Shown piece by piece: positions 1-11,079 of a stretch of DNA of 64,000 nucleotides. Each line of letters opens with the position of its first letter. The stretch's first letter is position 1. The translations under genes were made by a program, and so were the position numbers. The notes beneath the pieces were generated by a model. It did not search any database. It was not told the DNA's origin and saw only the letters and a list, made by a program, of their open reading frames with translations. The stretch is from Dasypus novemcinctus. Taxonomy: Eukaryota > Chordata > Mammalia > Cingulata > Dasypodidae. The stretch covers positions 32,718,770-32,782,769 of the forward strand of contig NC_080682.1 of NCBI RefSeq assembly GCF_030445035.2, given 5' to 3'.

Positions 1-112
1 AACGGCTTCGTGCCGACTCCCCTCCTCTCCTTTAACCGTGGGGCAGCCCCCGTCCGGAGAGCTCACCCGGCCATCCGCATCGACCCTCCCGGAGGCCCGC
101 AGCTGCCCACAT
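1..112. other. CpG-rich block at left edge
   Basis: About 110 bases rich in G+C and CpG, unlike the AT-rich sequence that follows without transition near 'cacataacataac'. No reading frame or family is recognised. It may be the end of a young insertion (an LTR or a retrocopy) cut by the window edge, a small CpG island, or an assembly join. Confidence 0.5.
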
Positions 113-601
113 AACATAACAAGAAATTAGTAAGATATGTGCCATATGATAAGAAGAATGTGTAGAAGTAGGAACTGTCCAAAAACAGCCAGAATATTTG
201 CTCAAGAAGCATTGAAGATGGAGTTGATATTAGAGTTCATATTTGTTGTCACTATGCCCTTTCTATGATTGTAGTCTTTTTTTAGCATTGCCTTCCATAT
301 TAGATAAAGTGAAAAGGTGATGTATAAATTTATGGTTTAGATACTTTAGTTGGGGTATTATGTTACACTAAAGCAGAAAGAAGCTCTAATTGTTATTCAT
401 TTTATAAGGGTTACTAATTATCCCTTCTACTCTTCTTGAGAAACAAGATAATGGAAAAGGTATGCAAATCTGTTCTTTTATTAATATCTGCAGGTTTTCT
501 AAGACAAATAATAGGGAATGTATTAATAAGAATAAGTTACATTTGTTGTGGTAACAAATGAATCCTGAAATATCATGACTGATCGAATACAATTTTATTT
601 C
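113..601. repeat. OR-unit block A, copy 1 (segmental duplication)
   Basis: This stretch matches 56633-57100 closely and 40540-40925 more loosely. Shared landmarks are 'caagaagcattgaa', 'gccttccatatta', 'gcagaaagaagctctaatt', 'atgcaaatctgttct' and 'caaatgaatcctgaaat'. No coding potential is seen. It marks the start of the duplicated OR unit. It is broken at 591-601 by the L1 that follows and appears to resume after 8998. Confidence 0.75.
591..601. repeat. Candidate target-site duplication of the large L1 (left copy)
   Basis: 'aattttatttc' pairs with 'aattttattcc' at 8988-8998 (one difference). After 8998, 'ggattcactg' resembles 'aatccactg' at 57103-57111 in block A copy 3. This supports a clean insertion into block A. 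Confidence 0.55.
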
Positions 602-1362
602 TTTTTTGTCTTTATTTATTTTTTAATGTTACATGCAAAAAATATGATGTCCCCATATACTCCCCACCTCCCTCACCCTACTACACCCCCATAACAACAA
701 CTTCCTCCATCATCATGAGACATTCATTGCACTTGGTGAATACATCTCTGAGCACCATTGCACCTCATGGTCAGTGGTCCACACCATAGCCCACACTCTT
801 CCACAGTCCACCCAGTGGACCATGGAAGGTCATACAATGTCCATTAACTGTCCCTGCAGCACCACCCAGGACAACTCCAACCCCCCAAAATGCCCCCACA
901 TCACATCTCTTCCTCCCACTCCCTACCCCCAGCAGCCACCATGGCCACTTTCTCCACACCAATGCCACATTTTCTTCGATTACTCATCACAATAGTTCAT
1001 GAAGAGAATATCAGTAGGTCCACTCTAATCCATACTCTATCCCTCCATCCTGTGGACCTTAGAATGGTGGTGTCCACTCCACATCTATATCGAGGGGGCT
1101 TAGCTTCCACATGGATGCTGGATGCAATTCTCCTGCTTTCAGTTGTAGGCACTCTTGGCTCCCTGGTGTGCTGGTTGCCTTCTTCACCTCCATGTTAGCT
1201 GAGTGGGGTAAGCCCAATAAACCAGAGTGTAGGAGTTGCAAGTCTGCTGAGGCTCAGGGTCTGGCAATCACATGGTCAGTCCAGAGATTCAGGTCCCCCA
1301 AGTATACACTAAACCCCAGCACCAACTACAGATCTGGTAAAAGTAACAAGAGAGGCATGTGG
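602..1362 (-). mobile_element. L1 3' UTR, distal part (minus strand)
   Basis: On the minus strand this is the far 3' end of an armadillo-type L1 with a very long 3' UTR. Read on the plus strand it starts with the reversed A-rich tail and 'ttttttaatgttacat'. The same segment recurs at 1855-2240, 28330-28700, 37229-37512 and 61500-61880. Short open frames here (for example 774-995 and 1111-1386) are not genes, because they recur only as UTR repeats. It is the 3' end of the L1 that runs back to 8987, separated from the rest by a nested copy. Confidence 0.8.
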
Positions 1363-2253
1363 ACCCCCAGGTATTGGTTCTTCTGAGAGCTACAGAGACC
1401 CACAGGTTCTATTGTCATGGAAGATGGAGTTCAGTGCCATGTCAGTTGGCCCTTCATTGGAGTTTGTGTTTCTGTGTGATGGAGCTGGACTCAGATGTGA
1501 TCTTTGTTCACAAGTCTCTCCTGTTACTTTTCCTGGAATTGTAGTTGATGCTGAGGTTTAATTTATACCCAGGGGACCTGAATCTCTGGACTGACCATGC
1601 GATAGCCAGGCCCTGAGCCTCAACAGACTTGCAACTCCTACACTCTGGTTTATTGGACTTACCCCATTCAGCTAACATGGAGGTGAAGAAGGTCAACCAG
1701 CACACCAGGGAGCCAAGAGTGCCTACAGCTGAAAGCAGAATTGCATCCAGAAATTCTTGGTATATATGTGGAGTAGACACAACCATTCCAAGGTCCACAG
1801 GATGGAGGAATAGAGTATGGATTAGAGTGGACATACTGATATCCTATTCATGAACTATTGTGATGAGTAATCAAAGAAAATGTGGCATTGGTGTGGAGAA
1901 AGTGGCCGTGGTGGCTGCTGGGGGTAGGGAGTGGGAGGAAGAGATGTGATGTGGGGGCATTTTTGGGGGTTGGAGTAGTCCTGGGTGGTGCTGCAGGGAC
2001 AGTTACTGGACATTGTATGACCTTCCATGGTCCACTGGGTGGACTGTGGAAGAGTGTGAGCTATGGTGTGGACCACTGACCATGAGGTGCAATGGTGCTC
2101 AGAGATGTATTCACCAAGTGCAATGAATGTCTCATGATGATGGAGGAGGTTGTAATGGGGGGAGGAGTGAGGTGAGGGGGGTGGGGGTATATTGGGAGCT
2201 CATATTTTTTAATGTAACATTAAAAAATAAAGAGAAAAAATTGAAAAAAAGAG
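1363..2253 (+). mobile_element. L1 3' UTR inserted in opposite orientation
   Basis: A plus-strand, 5'-truncated copy of the same 3' UTR. It starts near 'ggttcttctgagagctacagag' and ends in 'ttttttaatgtaacatt' followed by an A-rich tail. It sits inside the minus-strand L1: the host UTR stops at about 1362 and resumes at about 2254 with 'gatcacatctgagtcc'. Because host and insert hold the same segment, 602-2253 forms a large imperfect inverted repeat. I could not identify a clear target-site duplication. Confidence 0.75.
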
Positions 2254-3160
2254 ATCACATCTGAGTCCAGCTCCATCACACAGAAACACAAACTCCAAAA
2301 TAGAGCCAACTGACATAGCACTAAAATCCATCTGCCATGACCATAGAACCTGTGGGTTTCTGTAGCCCTCAGAAGAACAAAAAGCTGGGGTTGTATCTAC
2401 TTTATCTGTCTCTGGGACTCTGCTGAGGTGTGCATTAGGGTAACCCCTCTGATAACCTCCTGGCTATTTTTAGAGACACATAGCTATTATAAACTCATTT
2501 GTCCTTTCCAATTCCCCCTTTTGTTCAGGTCAAAAAGCATTTTTAACTCCTGGTATTATATGTAGACTGAGATATTCTGCTGGTCCGAGTTGACCCTTTT
2601 ATTCAAGGTTATTTTCTAGTTACATCATCAGCTGGTACTTGGTAGTAATCCCTTGGCACCAGGGAGGCTAATCCCTAGGAGTTATATCCCATGCTGGGGG
2701 GAAGGCAACACATTTACATGCTGAGTTTGGCTTCGAGTCTTGCCCTATTTGAGTAACATGGAGGCTCTCAGGAGGTAACTTTTAGGCACCCTGCAGCTCT
2801 AGGCCTTGTTCTTATTTCAAGTGCACAGGCTTACAAGCATTGTCATTAGTATCAAGGGCTCATTGTTGGACCTTCCTTTTTTTTTTTTTTTTTTTTGCCA
2901 TTGCACTTGGGGGATTGTTGCTGTTCCTTTAGGGATTGTGATAGAGATCCCCTGGCTATGAACTCAGCACTCCCTCAGTTATTGTTTTTAATTGTATCCA
3001 TTATGAAAATATCCAAACATTTTTATGTACCCTGGATATATGCCCTGGAGAACTCCCTGCCAACCATGTGTCCCCTGTCAATAACATCCCACACCAGTAT
3101 TCCTCCCCTGCCATTGTTGAACCTTTCTGTGATCCAAAACTTCTTTGAGTAGGTCCCATT
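2254..3160 (-). mobile_element. L1 3' UTR, proximal part (minus strand)
   Basis: This continues the minus-strand L1 3' UTR beyond the nested copy. It matches the reverse complement of 27140-27930, 60290-61140 and 63660-64000 ('ttggatcacag', 'ggcaggggagga', 'aaccttgaataaaaggg'). A run of about 18 T lies at 2879-2896. It joins the ORF2 relic at about 3160. Confidence 0.75.
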
Positions 3161-6100
3161 TATCTATTTGTTCTTTTGCTGTTCGTGTTTTGGGTGTGAA
3201 GTTTATGAAGTCATTTCCTATGACAAGTTCCTGTAGATACTTCCCTCCACTGTTTTCCAAGATCTTTATGGTCTTGACTCTTATATTTAGTTCTTTGATG
3301 CATCTTGAGTTGATTTTTGTATAAGTTGTGAGATGGTAGTCCTCTTTCATTCTCTGCATATGACTATCCAATTCTCCAGGCACCATTTGTTGAAGAGGCC
3401 ATTCTCTCCAAGTTGAGTGGGATTGCTGGCCTTGTTGAATCACAGATGACTGTATAATGAGGACCTATATCAGAACTCTTAATTCAGTTCCATTGGCCAG
3501 TGAGTCCATCCTTGTGCCAATGTCATGCCATTTTAACTAGTGCAGCTTTTGGTGTTCTTTGAAGTTAGGTAGTGTGATTCTTACAATTTTATTTTTCTTT
3601 TGCAATACATCTTTGGCTATTCAGGGTCTTTCATTTCCAAATAAATTTCATAGTTAGTTTTTCTACTTCATTAAAAAATGCTGTGTTGATTTTTATTAGG
3701 ATGCACTCAATCTGTAGATCAGTTTTGGTAGGATAATCATCTTCATGATTTTTAGTCTTCTTATCCTTGAACAGAGAATATTCTTTCATTTATTTAAGTC
3801 TTCTTTGATGTCCCTGAGCAGTATTTTATAGTTCTCTGTGTATCAGTCTTTTATATCTTTAGTGTAATTTACTCCTAGTTATTTGGTTTTTTAATTTACT
3901 GCCATAAATGATATTTGTTTCTTAATATCCTCTTCAGATTGCTCATTATTGGTATACAGAAATGCTACTGATTTTTGTGCTTTGATCTTATAACCTGCAA
4001 CTTTACTAAACTAATTTGTAAGTTCTAGAATCTTTGTGGTAGACTTCTCAGAGATTTCTATATATAGGATCATGTCATCTGCAAGTAGTGAAATTTTGAC
4101 TTCATCCTTTCCAATTTGGATGCCTTTATGCATGGTTCTTGCCTTAGTGCTCAAGCAAATACTTCTAATGCAATATTAAAGAGAAGGGGTGATAGCGGGA
4201 ATCCTCGTCTTGTCCCTGATCTTAGAGGGAAACATTTTAGGATTTCACCATTGTAAATTATGTTAGCTGTGGGTTTTTCATATATATCCTTTATCATGTT
4301 GAGAAAGTTTCCTTCTTTTCCTATCTTTTGCAGTGTTTTTATCAAGAAAGGGTGCTATATTTTGTCAAATGCTTTTTCTGCATCTATAGATATGATCATG
4401 TGATTTTTTCCTTCAATCTGCTTATGGGGTATATTACATTAATTGATTTTCATATGTTGAAGCATCCTTGCACACCAGGAATGAAACCCGCTTGGTGATG
4501 GTGTATAATTCATTTAATATGTTGTTGAATATGATTAGCAAGCATTTTATTGAGGATTTTCCCATCAGATTCATTACAGAGATGGGTGTATAATTTTACT
4601 GTCTTGTCATGTCTTTCTTGGGCTTTGGTATTAGGGTAATATTGGCATCATAGAATGAGTTAGGCAATGTTCCTTCTCATTCAATTTTTTGTAAGAGTTT
4701 AGGCAAGATGGGTATTAGTCCATTCTGGAATCTTTGGTAGAATTCAAATGTGAAGATGTCTGGCCCAGGGATGTTCATAGTTGGGAGGTTTTTAATGACT
4801 GTTTCTATCTCTTTACTTGTGATTTGTTTGTTGAGATCATCAATTTCCTCTTTCAGCAATGTAGGCTGGTTTTGTGTTTTCAGGAATTTGTCCATTTCCT
4901 CTACACTTTCCTTCTTGTTGGAATATAGTTCTTCCAGATATGCTCTCATGATAGTCTTTATTTCTGTGGGCTCAGTGGTGATATTCCCTTTCTCATTGCT
5001 TATTTTGTGTAGTTGGATCTTCTCTCTTTTTTTTCTTTGTTAGTCTAGCTAAAGGTTTAACAGTTTTATTGATCTTCTCAAAGAACCAGCTTTTTTTATA
5101 TTTTTTCTTACACTTTCTTATTTTCTATTTGATTTAGTTCTGTCTGATCTTTGTTATTTCTTTCTTTCTTCCTTTGGGGTTAGTTTGTTGTTGTTGTTTT
5201 TACTAATTCCTCCAACTGTGCAGTTAGGTCTTCAATTTTATCTCTTCTTTTTTGATGCATGAATTTATGGCTATGAATTTGCCTCTTGGTACAACTTTTG
5301 CTTCATTCCATTAGTTTTCATATGTTGTGTTATCATTTTCATTAGTTTCAAGGTAGTTACTGATTTCTTTTGAGATTTCCTCCTTGAACCACTGTTTGTC
5401 TAATAGTGTGTTGTTTAATTTCCATATCATGATGTGAAATCTGGGTCTCTGACTCTTGCTGATATCCACCTTCATTCCACTGTGCTCAGAGAAATTATTT
5501 TGTATGATTTAAATCTTTCTGAATTCATTGAGCCATCCTTTGTGTCCTAGAAAGTGGTCTGTCTTGGAGAATAATCTATGTGTGCTTGAAAAGAAAGTAT
5601 ATCCTGTTGTATTTGGGTGTAATTTTCTGTACATGTCTGTTAGGTACAGCTCCTCTAATATATGATCCAAAGTCTTTATTTCTTTATTGATTCTCTGTTT
5701 AGATGCTCTGTCCAATGGTGATAGTGGTGTATTAAAGTCCCCCACTATAATTGTGGAGGCATCCATTCCTTCGCTTAGTTTCTCCTGTGTTTGCCTCACA
5801 TATTTGGAGGTACTCTGGTTAGGGGCATACATGTTTATGACTGTTCTTTCTTCTTGAAAGATTATCCCTCTCACTAATGTGTAGTGTCCATCTTTGTCTC
5901 TCACAATTCTTTTGCCTTTAAAGTCTATTTTGTCCAATATTAATATAGCTATTCATGCCCTTTTTTGGTTATTGTTTGTCTGTAAGATTGTTTTCCAGAC
6001 ATTCACTTTCATACTTCTTGAACCCATGGGTCTTAGATATGTTTCCTGTTGACAGCATATGGATGGGTCATATTTCCTCATCCATTCTTCCAGTCTGCAT

Positions 6101-6180
6101 CTCATAACAAAGTGAGTTTATTCCATTGACATTCAATGTTATTACTTTCAAGGAATTACTTATATTAGCCATATTTTCTT
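3160..6180 (-). pseudogene. L1 ORF2 relic (endonuclease and reverse transcriptase)
   Basis: The ORF2 protein nicks DNA and reverse-transcribes L1 RNA; here it is broken. Minus-strand pieces run in ORF2 order. Endonuclease: ITLNVNGINS near 6140, then NMYAPNQSTSKY and GDFNTPLSPLDR within 5509-5937. Reverse transcriptase: [20 protein letters not shown] and [20 protein letters not shown] within 4151-4345. C-terminal side: KINSRCIKELNI and KEQIDKWDLLK near 3170-3300. Stops and frameshifts separate the pieces. The Cys-rich C-terminus (HCWWEC), visible in the neighbouring L1 at 16848-17111, is missing: the frame runs from KWDLLK directly into 3' UTR. This copy cannot be active. Confidence 0.9.
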
Positions 6181-6224
6181 TGGATTTGCCCTTGTTGTAT
6201 GTTGTTGTTTTTTCTCTTTTTGTC

Positions 6225-7150
6225 TTTTTAGTTGTTCTTACACTCTCTTCCAACTCTGTTTCTCCTAGTTTTTTCTTTCCTCCTGCAATACTCCCTTTAG
6301 TATTTCTTGAAGGGCAGGTTTCTTGTTGACATACTCCCTTAGTTTCTGTATATCTGTGAATATTTTGAACTCTTCATCATTTTTGAATGCTAGCTTTGCT
6401 GGATAAAGTATTCTTGGTTAGAAATTATTTTCTTTTAGTACCTTTCCTATGTCATACCACTACCTTCTTGCCTCCATGGTTTCAGATGAGAAACCAGCAC
6501 TTAGCCTTATAGGGCTGCCCTTGTATGTGGGCTGCCTTGTATGTTCTCTTTTCTCATGCTGCTTTCAGTATTTTCTCCTTGTCTTGAGCATTGGATAATT
6601 TGACAAGTATATGTCTTGGTGTAGGCCTATTGGGATTTATGCTGTTTCACATGCTTTGTGCTTCCTGGACTTGTATATCCATCTCCCTCAATAGGTTTGG
6701 GAAATTTTCAGCCATTATGTCCTCCAACACCTCTTCTGTCCCCTTTTCCTTCTCTTCCCCTTCTGGGATGCATATAATGTATGTTTGTAGTTTTGCATTC
6801 TCATTCAGATCTCTAAGTCCCTGCTGGATTTTTTCTATCTTTTTATCAATCAATTTTACTATCTGTTTGATTTCAGATGTACTGTCTTCCACATCACTAA
6901 TTCTTTCCTCTGCCTCTTCAAATCTGCTGTTATTTGCTGAGAGTGTATTTTAGATTTCTTGAATTGTGCTGTTCATCACCATCACATTTGGTGTCTTTTT
7001 GTGTATGTTTACAATTTCTTCTGTATGCTCTCCAGGTGTTTTCTTAATATTCTTAATCTCTTACTTCACTTCATTAAATTGGTCTATGATATATATTTTG
7101 AGAGGTTTTATTAGTTTTTTGATGCTCTACTCCTCTTCCTGGTTTTTCAT
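6225..7150 (-). pseudogene. L1 ORF1 relic
   Basis: ORF1 makes the RNA-binding coiled-coil protein that packages L1 RNA. The clearest minus-strand piece (6647-6892) has the coiled-coil part (EIKQIVKLIDKKIEKIQQ) and an RRM-like part (IICIPEGEEKEKGTEEVLED, then MAENFPNLLREMDIQVQEA). Sequence further toward 6230 matches the C-terminal coding part seen at 59460-59540 (lqeilkgvlqeer-like). No frame spans the whole length, so it is a pseudogene. Confidence 0.85.
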
Positions 7151-8987
7151 TGGGCCATATTTTCCTATTTATTGGTATTGTTTGTCTTTTTTTTTTTTTT
7201 TGCTGTCTGGTCATCATTTTATCTTGATTTATTCAGTTAGTAAGTTTCTCTGTCTAGTCTCGGGGTTTATTTATGTGCTGTTTTTGTGTGCATGCTAAGT
7301 CTTGTCTTTGACACTTTTTTCTTCTTATTCTGTTTCCCTGTGGTTGTCTATGTTCCCTTGAAGGAAAATATTAGGCTAGAGAAAGCAAAAGATGTAAGAA
7401 AAGAAAAAGTATAATAGTAGTATTCATAGTAAATTTTAGCAGAAGAACCATGTGAGATCCAGGAGAATGCATATTAAAATCATGTAAGTTGTGTAGAGTA
7501 ATAACAGTAAAAAATGTAGTATTTACAATAAGATGGTAAACTGAATATGGGGAAGAATATAGTATGAATTAAAAGGTCAATGTGGTCAGGAAAGAGGGAA
7601 AGAGAAAAGAAAGCACAATAATATAAAGAATGAATAAAAGATAGAAAACAGAATAAAGATGTTAGAAATAAAAAAGTCAGAAAATTGGAGACTAAACAAA
7701 GAGAGGTGGAAGGTAAGTTGATGGAGGATAGAAAGATGTAATGGAAAGGAGACAGCATTGGTATCCAAATCAGTACACACACAAAAGAGGCAACTGAGGA
7801 TGAGGAAGAACAGCAAATAAGAAACACTGCCTGCAGCACCTAATAGAATAAAAAGGGGAAAAAAGGGAAAAAAAAGAGCAAGGAAAAAAAAAAGGCTGTG
7901 GGAGGATAAAGAGAAAGTAAAGACAAGAAAACAAACCATCAAAAAAGACCAGACAAGACCTCAAGCAACAAATCCTCTTTGCAATCGAATAAGCTGCTTA
8001 GAAGTCTGGCCTTCCCCCTTTCTCCTTTCCTCACTTCCCTCTCAGGGCTACCATTGGAGATTCAAATGGGACCCTGGTGAACCAACTCACCACAGAATAT
8101 AATGACTGTTAGTTTCTTGAGAGAGAGCATTCACATCTTGCCAGGAACCCTATGTGTGCTCTTGGAAACCTACAAACCACGTCCTATTTTCCCTCTCCCT
8201 TAGGTGTGCCATGGAGGGCTAGTTAATTTTTTGGCTCCACTTTCTCCCAGTCCAAGTTTCCTTATCCCAAGGCATTTAGGTAAATCAGACTCTCTCAGCA
8301 GATTCTCCTCTCCTTTCTTCCTAGTCTCCCCCAAGCCAGCCATTGTGCTCCTCCAAGCTCAAAGAAAGGGGGGACAAGAAAATTAACCCTGCACTCCTCA
8401 GGCCTCTCTATACCCCTCATCAAAACCCTTCCACTCTCAGAGCTTATCCAAGAATGGAGGGTTAAGGGAATATCAGAGTTTGGGGAGTGCTGGGTTCAGG
8501 GAACGTGGGCTTGGGAGAATGCAGGTTCAGTGTACCCAGGTTTGGGGAATGTGGTTATGGGGAATGCAGTATTTGGGGAATGTGAGTTTCAGGGAACATG
8601 GGTTTGAGAATCATGTATTTGGGGACCATGGAGCTTGGGAACACTGCCGTGTGACCAGCAAAGTTCAGGTAACACTATGGCTCTGCCCTAGGGGAAGGGT
8701 TTTGCCTTCCCACAGCTTCCAGCTTTAGTGTCTGAAACCCACTGTTTTACCTTGAGCAAACCTTATATTTGCCACAGGCTCTCCAGAATGATGTCCAGAT
8801 ACCTCCTCCTTTGTAGGTTCCTAAAACTTCTCATTTAGACAGGATTCTATCCTCCCCTCTCAGCCATTTTTTTTTTTTTTGCAGGAGAGATGATGAGGGT
8901 GCACTCACTTGGACACCACCTTGCCCCACTGATTTCATTTTTCCAACATGGTTTACCTCGGTGATTATTCAAATTGTCCTTGAAAAA
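7150..8987 (-). mobile_element. L1 5' UTR and 5' end
   Basis: Upstream region of the minus-strand L1. It has an A/G-rich section (7370-7960, comparable to 21640-22100), then a GC-richer section, and ends near 'ggggcaaggtggtgtcc' (reverse strand, about 8900-8930). The whole element appears flanked by 'aattttatttc' (591-601) and 'aattttattcc' (8988-8998), 10 of 11 matching. That makes 602-8987 one insertion of about 7.5 kb plus its nested copy. The open frames at 7480-7964 lie in low-complexity UTR and are not genes. Confidence 0.7.
8470..8650. repeat. Degenerate G-rich tandem repeat in L1 5' UTR
   Basis: Roughly nine imperfect units of about 15-20 bases built on 'ttggggaatgtggg' ('ggggagtgctggg', 'cttgggagaatgcagg', 'tttggggaatgtgg', 'atggggaatgcag', 'atttggggaatgtgag'). 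The Gs lie on the plus strand, so the L1 sense strand is C-rich here. Confidence 0.6.
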
Positions 8988-9274
8988 AATTTTATTCCAC
9001 TTTTGCAGAGTAGAGGATTCACTGTAATTCATGTAGGCTAATTTGGTCTACAGTATTGTTGATTGTCCCCTAAAACCTTACTAGTTCTCTCTCTAACAGT
9101 TATATTTTAATGGAATATCAGAGTTGATGTCACCAATTAAAATTGTGGGTTTGTAAAATAAACACTTGCTTTTAATTGAGGAGGACTAGAGAAGAGATAT
9201 ATTTTTGTATACTTCATTTTTATTTAACCCTTTCTTATTTATATTCTTTAATTAAAATTATCTATATGGATCAA
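8988..9274. other. Resumption of block A; no gene
   Basis: AT-rich spacer between the L1 and the OR pseudogene. Its start looks like the continuation of block A (compare 57090-57130). Beyond about 9050 I see nothing recognisable. Confidence 0.45.
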
Positions 9275-9795
9275 AAATAATATACAGAGTATAAAGAATA
9301 AGACAATAACAGTAATATGTGAGATGCAGGTGGAGAGAACCTTCCACTGTCTTTCAGAATTTTTAGATTTTAAGAAGCAAAGGATAAAGATACAGGAAGT
9401 AGTAAGAACTGACATACTGCATATACACTGGAAACCACTCTTGGAGGAAATAAACGGCCCAAAGACATATCAGTGCAGGAGAGCTTCACCAGAAGGTAAA
9501 GATTGAAGGTGAAATTGTCAATGGCATTGGGACTACAGAGGGGTAACCATAACATAAAAAGAATTTGAATCAGAAAATGAAGAAATCCCCCAGCCCAGGA
9601 CACTTCCACCAGGAGGTCACTCATTTGCCAGGTCATTGAGGTCATGTAGTACAGGCGGCCTTCAAATGGCCATGAAGCAGCCAAGGCCATCACCATAAGT
9701 AGGATTATCTCAGCTCCACCAAGGAAATGATCCATAAAGACCAGTGTCATGTAGATTGTCACATAGCTGTCATAGGCCCTTACCGTGAGCAGGAA
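9275..9795 (-). pseudogene. Olfactory receptor pseudogene, family 4-like
   Basis: A decayed, truncated relative of the intact receptor at 41988-42926, on the same strand. Alignable minus-strand pieces: HFLGGAEIILLMVMA (TM3), then a ruined DRY region (ALAASWPFEG), [25 protein letters not shown] (TM4), NAIDNF, LLVKLSCTD (loop 2), and in another frame KVLSTCISHITV (TM6, near 9312-9350). TM5 is out of frame. The loop-2 Cys of the FFCD motif is gone. There is no start, TM1-TM2 or TM7. A second DRY-like copy (FLLTVRAYDSYVTI) precedes TM3, pointing to internal duplication or fusion with another OR relic. The open frame from 9370 to 9858 is chance continuation. It lies between block A and block C, the place held by the OR in the intact unit. 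Confidence 0.88.
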
Positions 9796-10529
9796 ATGAA
9801 TATTACACAACAAGTTGACACAAAAACATTGCACCCAATGAGTTTGCTTAAATAACAAGTCTTTATTGAAATTTCAAAATCCAGGTGACAGTAAGGTTGT
9901 GCTTTTTTGGAGTTAGGAGTGTTGTGATATAGCAAGCTTCCAGCCCATGGTAATGTTCTTTGTAGGGTAGATGATCCAATCCCCAATTCACTAGACAGGC
10001 ACATGAATATGATTCCCAATTTTACTTACTAATTACATGATTCTAAGCATGTCACTTAACTTACTTGAGCCTGTAAACCAGTCTTAAATAAAATAAGATT
10101 ATTGGAAGTTACAGCAAAAGAGAGCAATTGAAATCATCCAGTGAGTATTTATGCATAGAAAATACTTGTAAATTATTTTCTGAATTAAATTGAGAGAAAT
10201 TTTTTCTAGTTAAACATGTACATTACTGCACTGGTGGTTATTAGTTATTGACTTCTGACCAATCTATGTGATCTTGGGCAAGTTAGTTAATTTCTCTGTT
10301 CTTCATTTTCCTCTTCTGCAAAATACAAGTTTGCAACATACAGGGTTGTTATAGGGAACAAATTAGTCACTAAAATAGGGATGTGGGTTTGAGGGTGAAT
10401 ATTTTTAATATGATGGAAATTTTATCATGTTTAAGTGTCAGTGAGAAAAAGCTAGTAGAGGTGGAGAGAGGAGAGAGATAGATATAGGACAGAAATGGGG
10501 ACACCAGTGGAGGCATAGATGTAGCACAC
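9796..10529. other. Spacer; no gene recognised
   Basis: AT-rich sequence with scattered stops in all frames and no recognised repeat. It includes 'acaagtctttattg' near 9858, which would be AATAAA on the minus strand; I attach no function to it. Confidence 0.5.
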
Positions 10530-11070
10530 ATTGTTAATTGCACACAGATCTTTTCTGCCAGAACAGTATTGTGTTCTGGTGTCAGGTGCTCATGTATCTA
10601 AATGGAGTCTATCTCTATGCCCAGTCTAGCAATGTGAATGTGGGTTAGACATGGATTAATCTAAAGCAATGATGTTAGCAGTATTCTCCTGTACAGTGAT
10701 TGATGTAAGGATGGATATGGAATGCCATACTAGCCAATACAAGGAGAGAAGACAAAACATTTGGAGGTCTTCTGGAAGATAATGCTGGGTTCTTAAAAGA
10801 GAAAAAAAAATTCCTTTTTTGAATAAGCCCTCTGAAAGTGATGTTGGAATTGTCATCAGAAGCGACCATTGGTCTTTTGGACAGGGAAAACTTTGGGCTG
10901 ATCCAGATAAAAAGTAGACATTATTTTGAAAGGCAATTGCTTGCTTGTTATTGGATTTTTTTGAATCTGATTTTCCTACTGAAGAACATAACATTATATT
11001 CAGATATGAAATGTCCATACATCCTGGATTATATCATAATCATTCTAGCATGAAATGAACAGAAGTGATC
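10530..11070. repeat. Ancient dispersed repeat X, copy 1
   Basis: Matches 32275-32730 loosely: 'tgtcaggtg.tcatgtat', 'cagtg..tgat.taaggatgg', 'gttggaattgtcatcag', 'ttgaaagg', 'cttgttattggatttt'. The 'acagtgattgat..aaggatgg.atatgg' core resembles a mammal-wide interspersed repeat, but I cannot name the family. The open frames here (10656-11053) are not genes. Confidence 0.5.
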
Positions 11071-11079
11071 CTTGGTTCA

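Noticed and set aside
774..2076. Open frames of 65-108 codons on both strands, some similar to each other
   Set aside because: Their similarity comes from the inverted L1 3' UTR copies; they recur as non-coding UTR elsewhere.
7480..7964. Three overlapping minus frames rich in Phe, Leu and Ser
   Set aside because: They read through A/G-rich L1 5' UTR; the hydrophobic composition is a base-composition effect.
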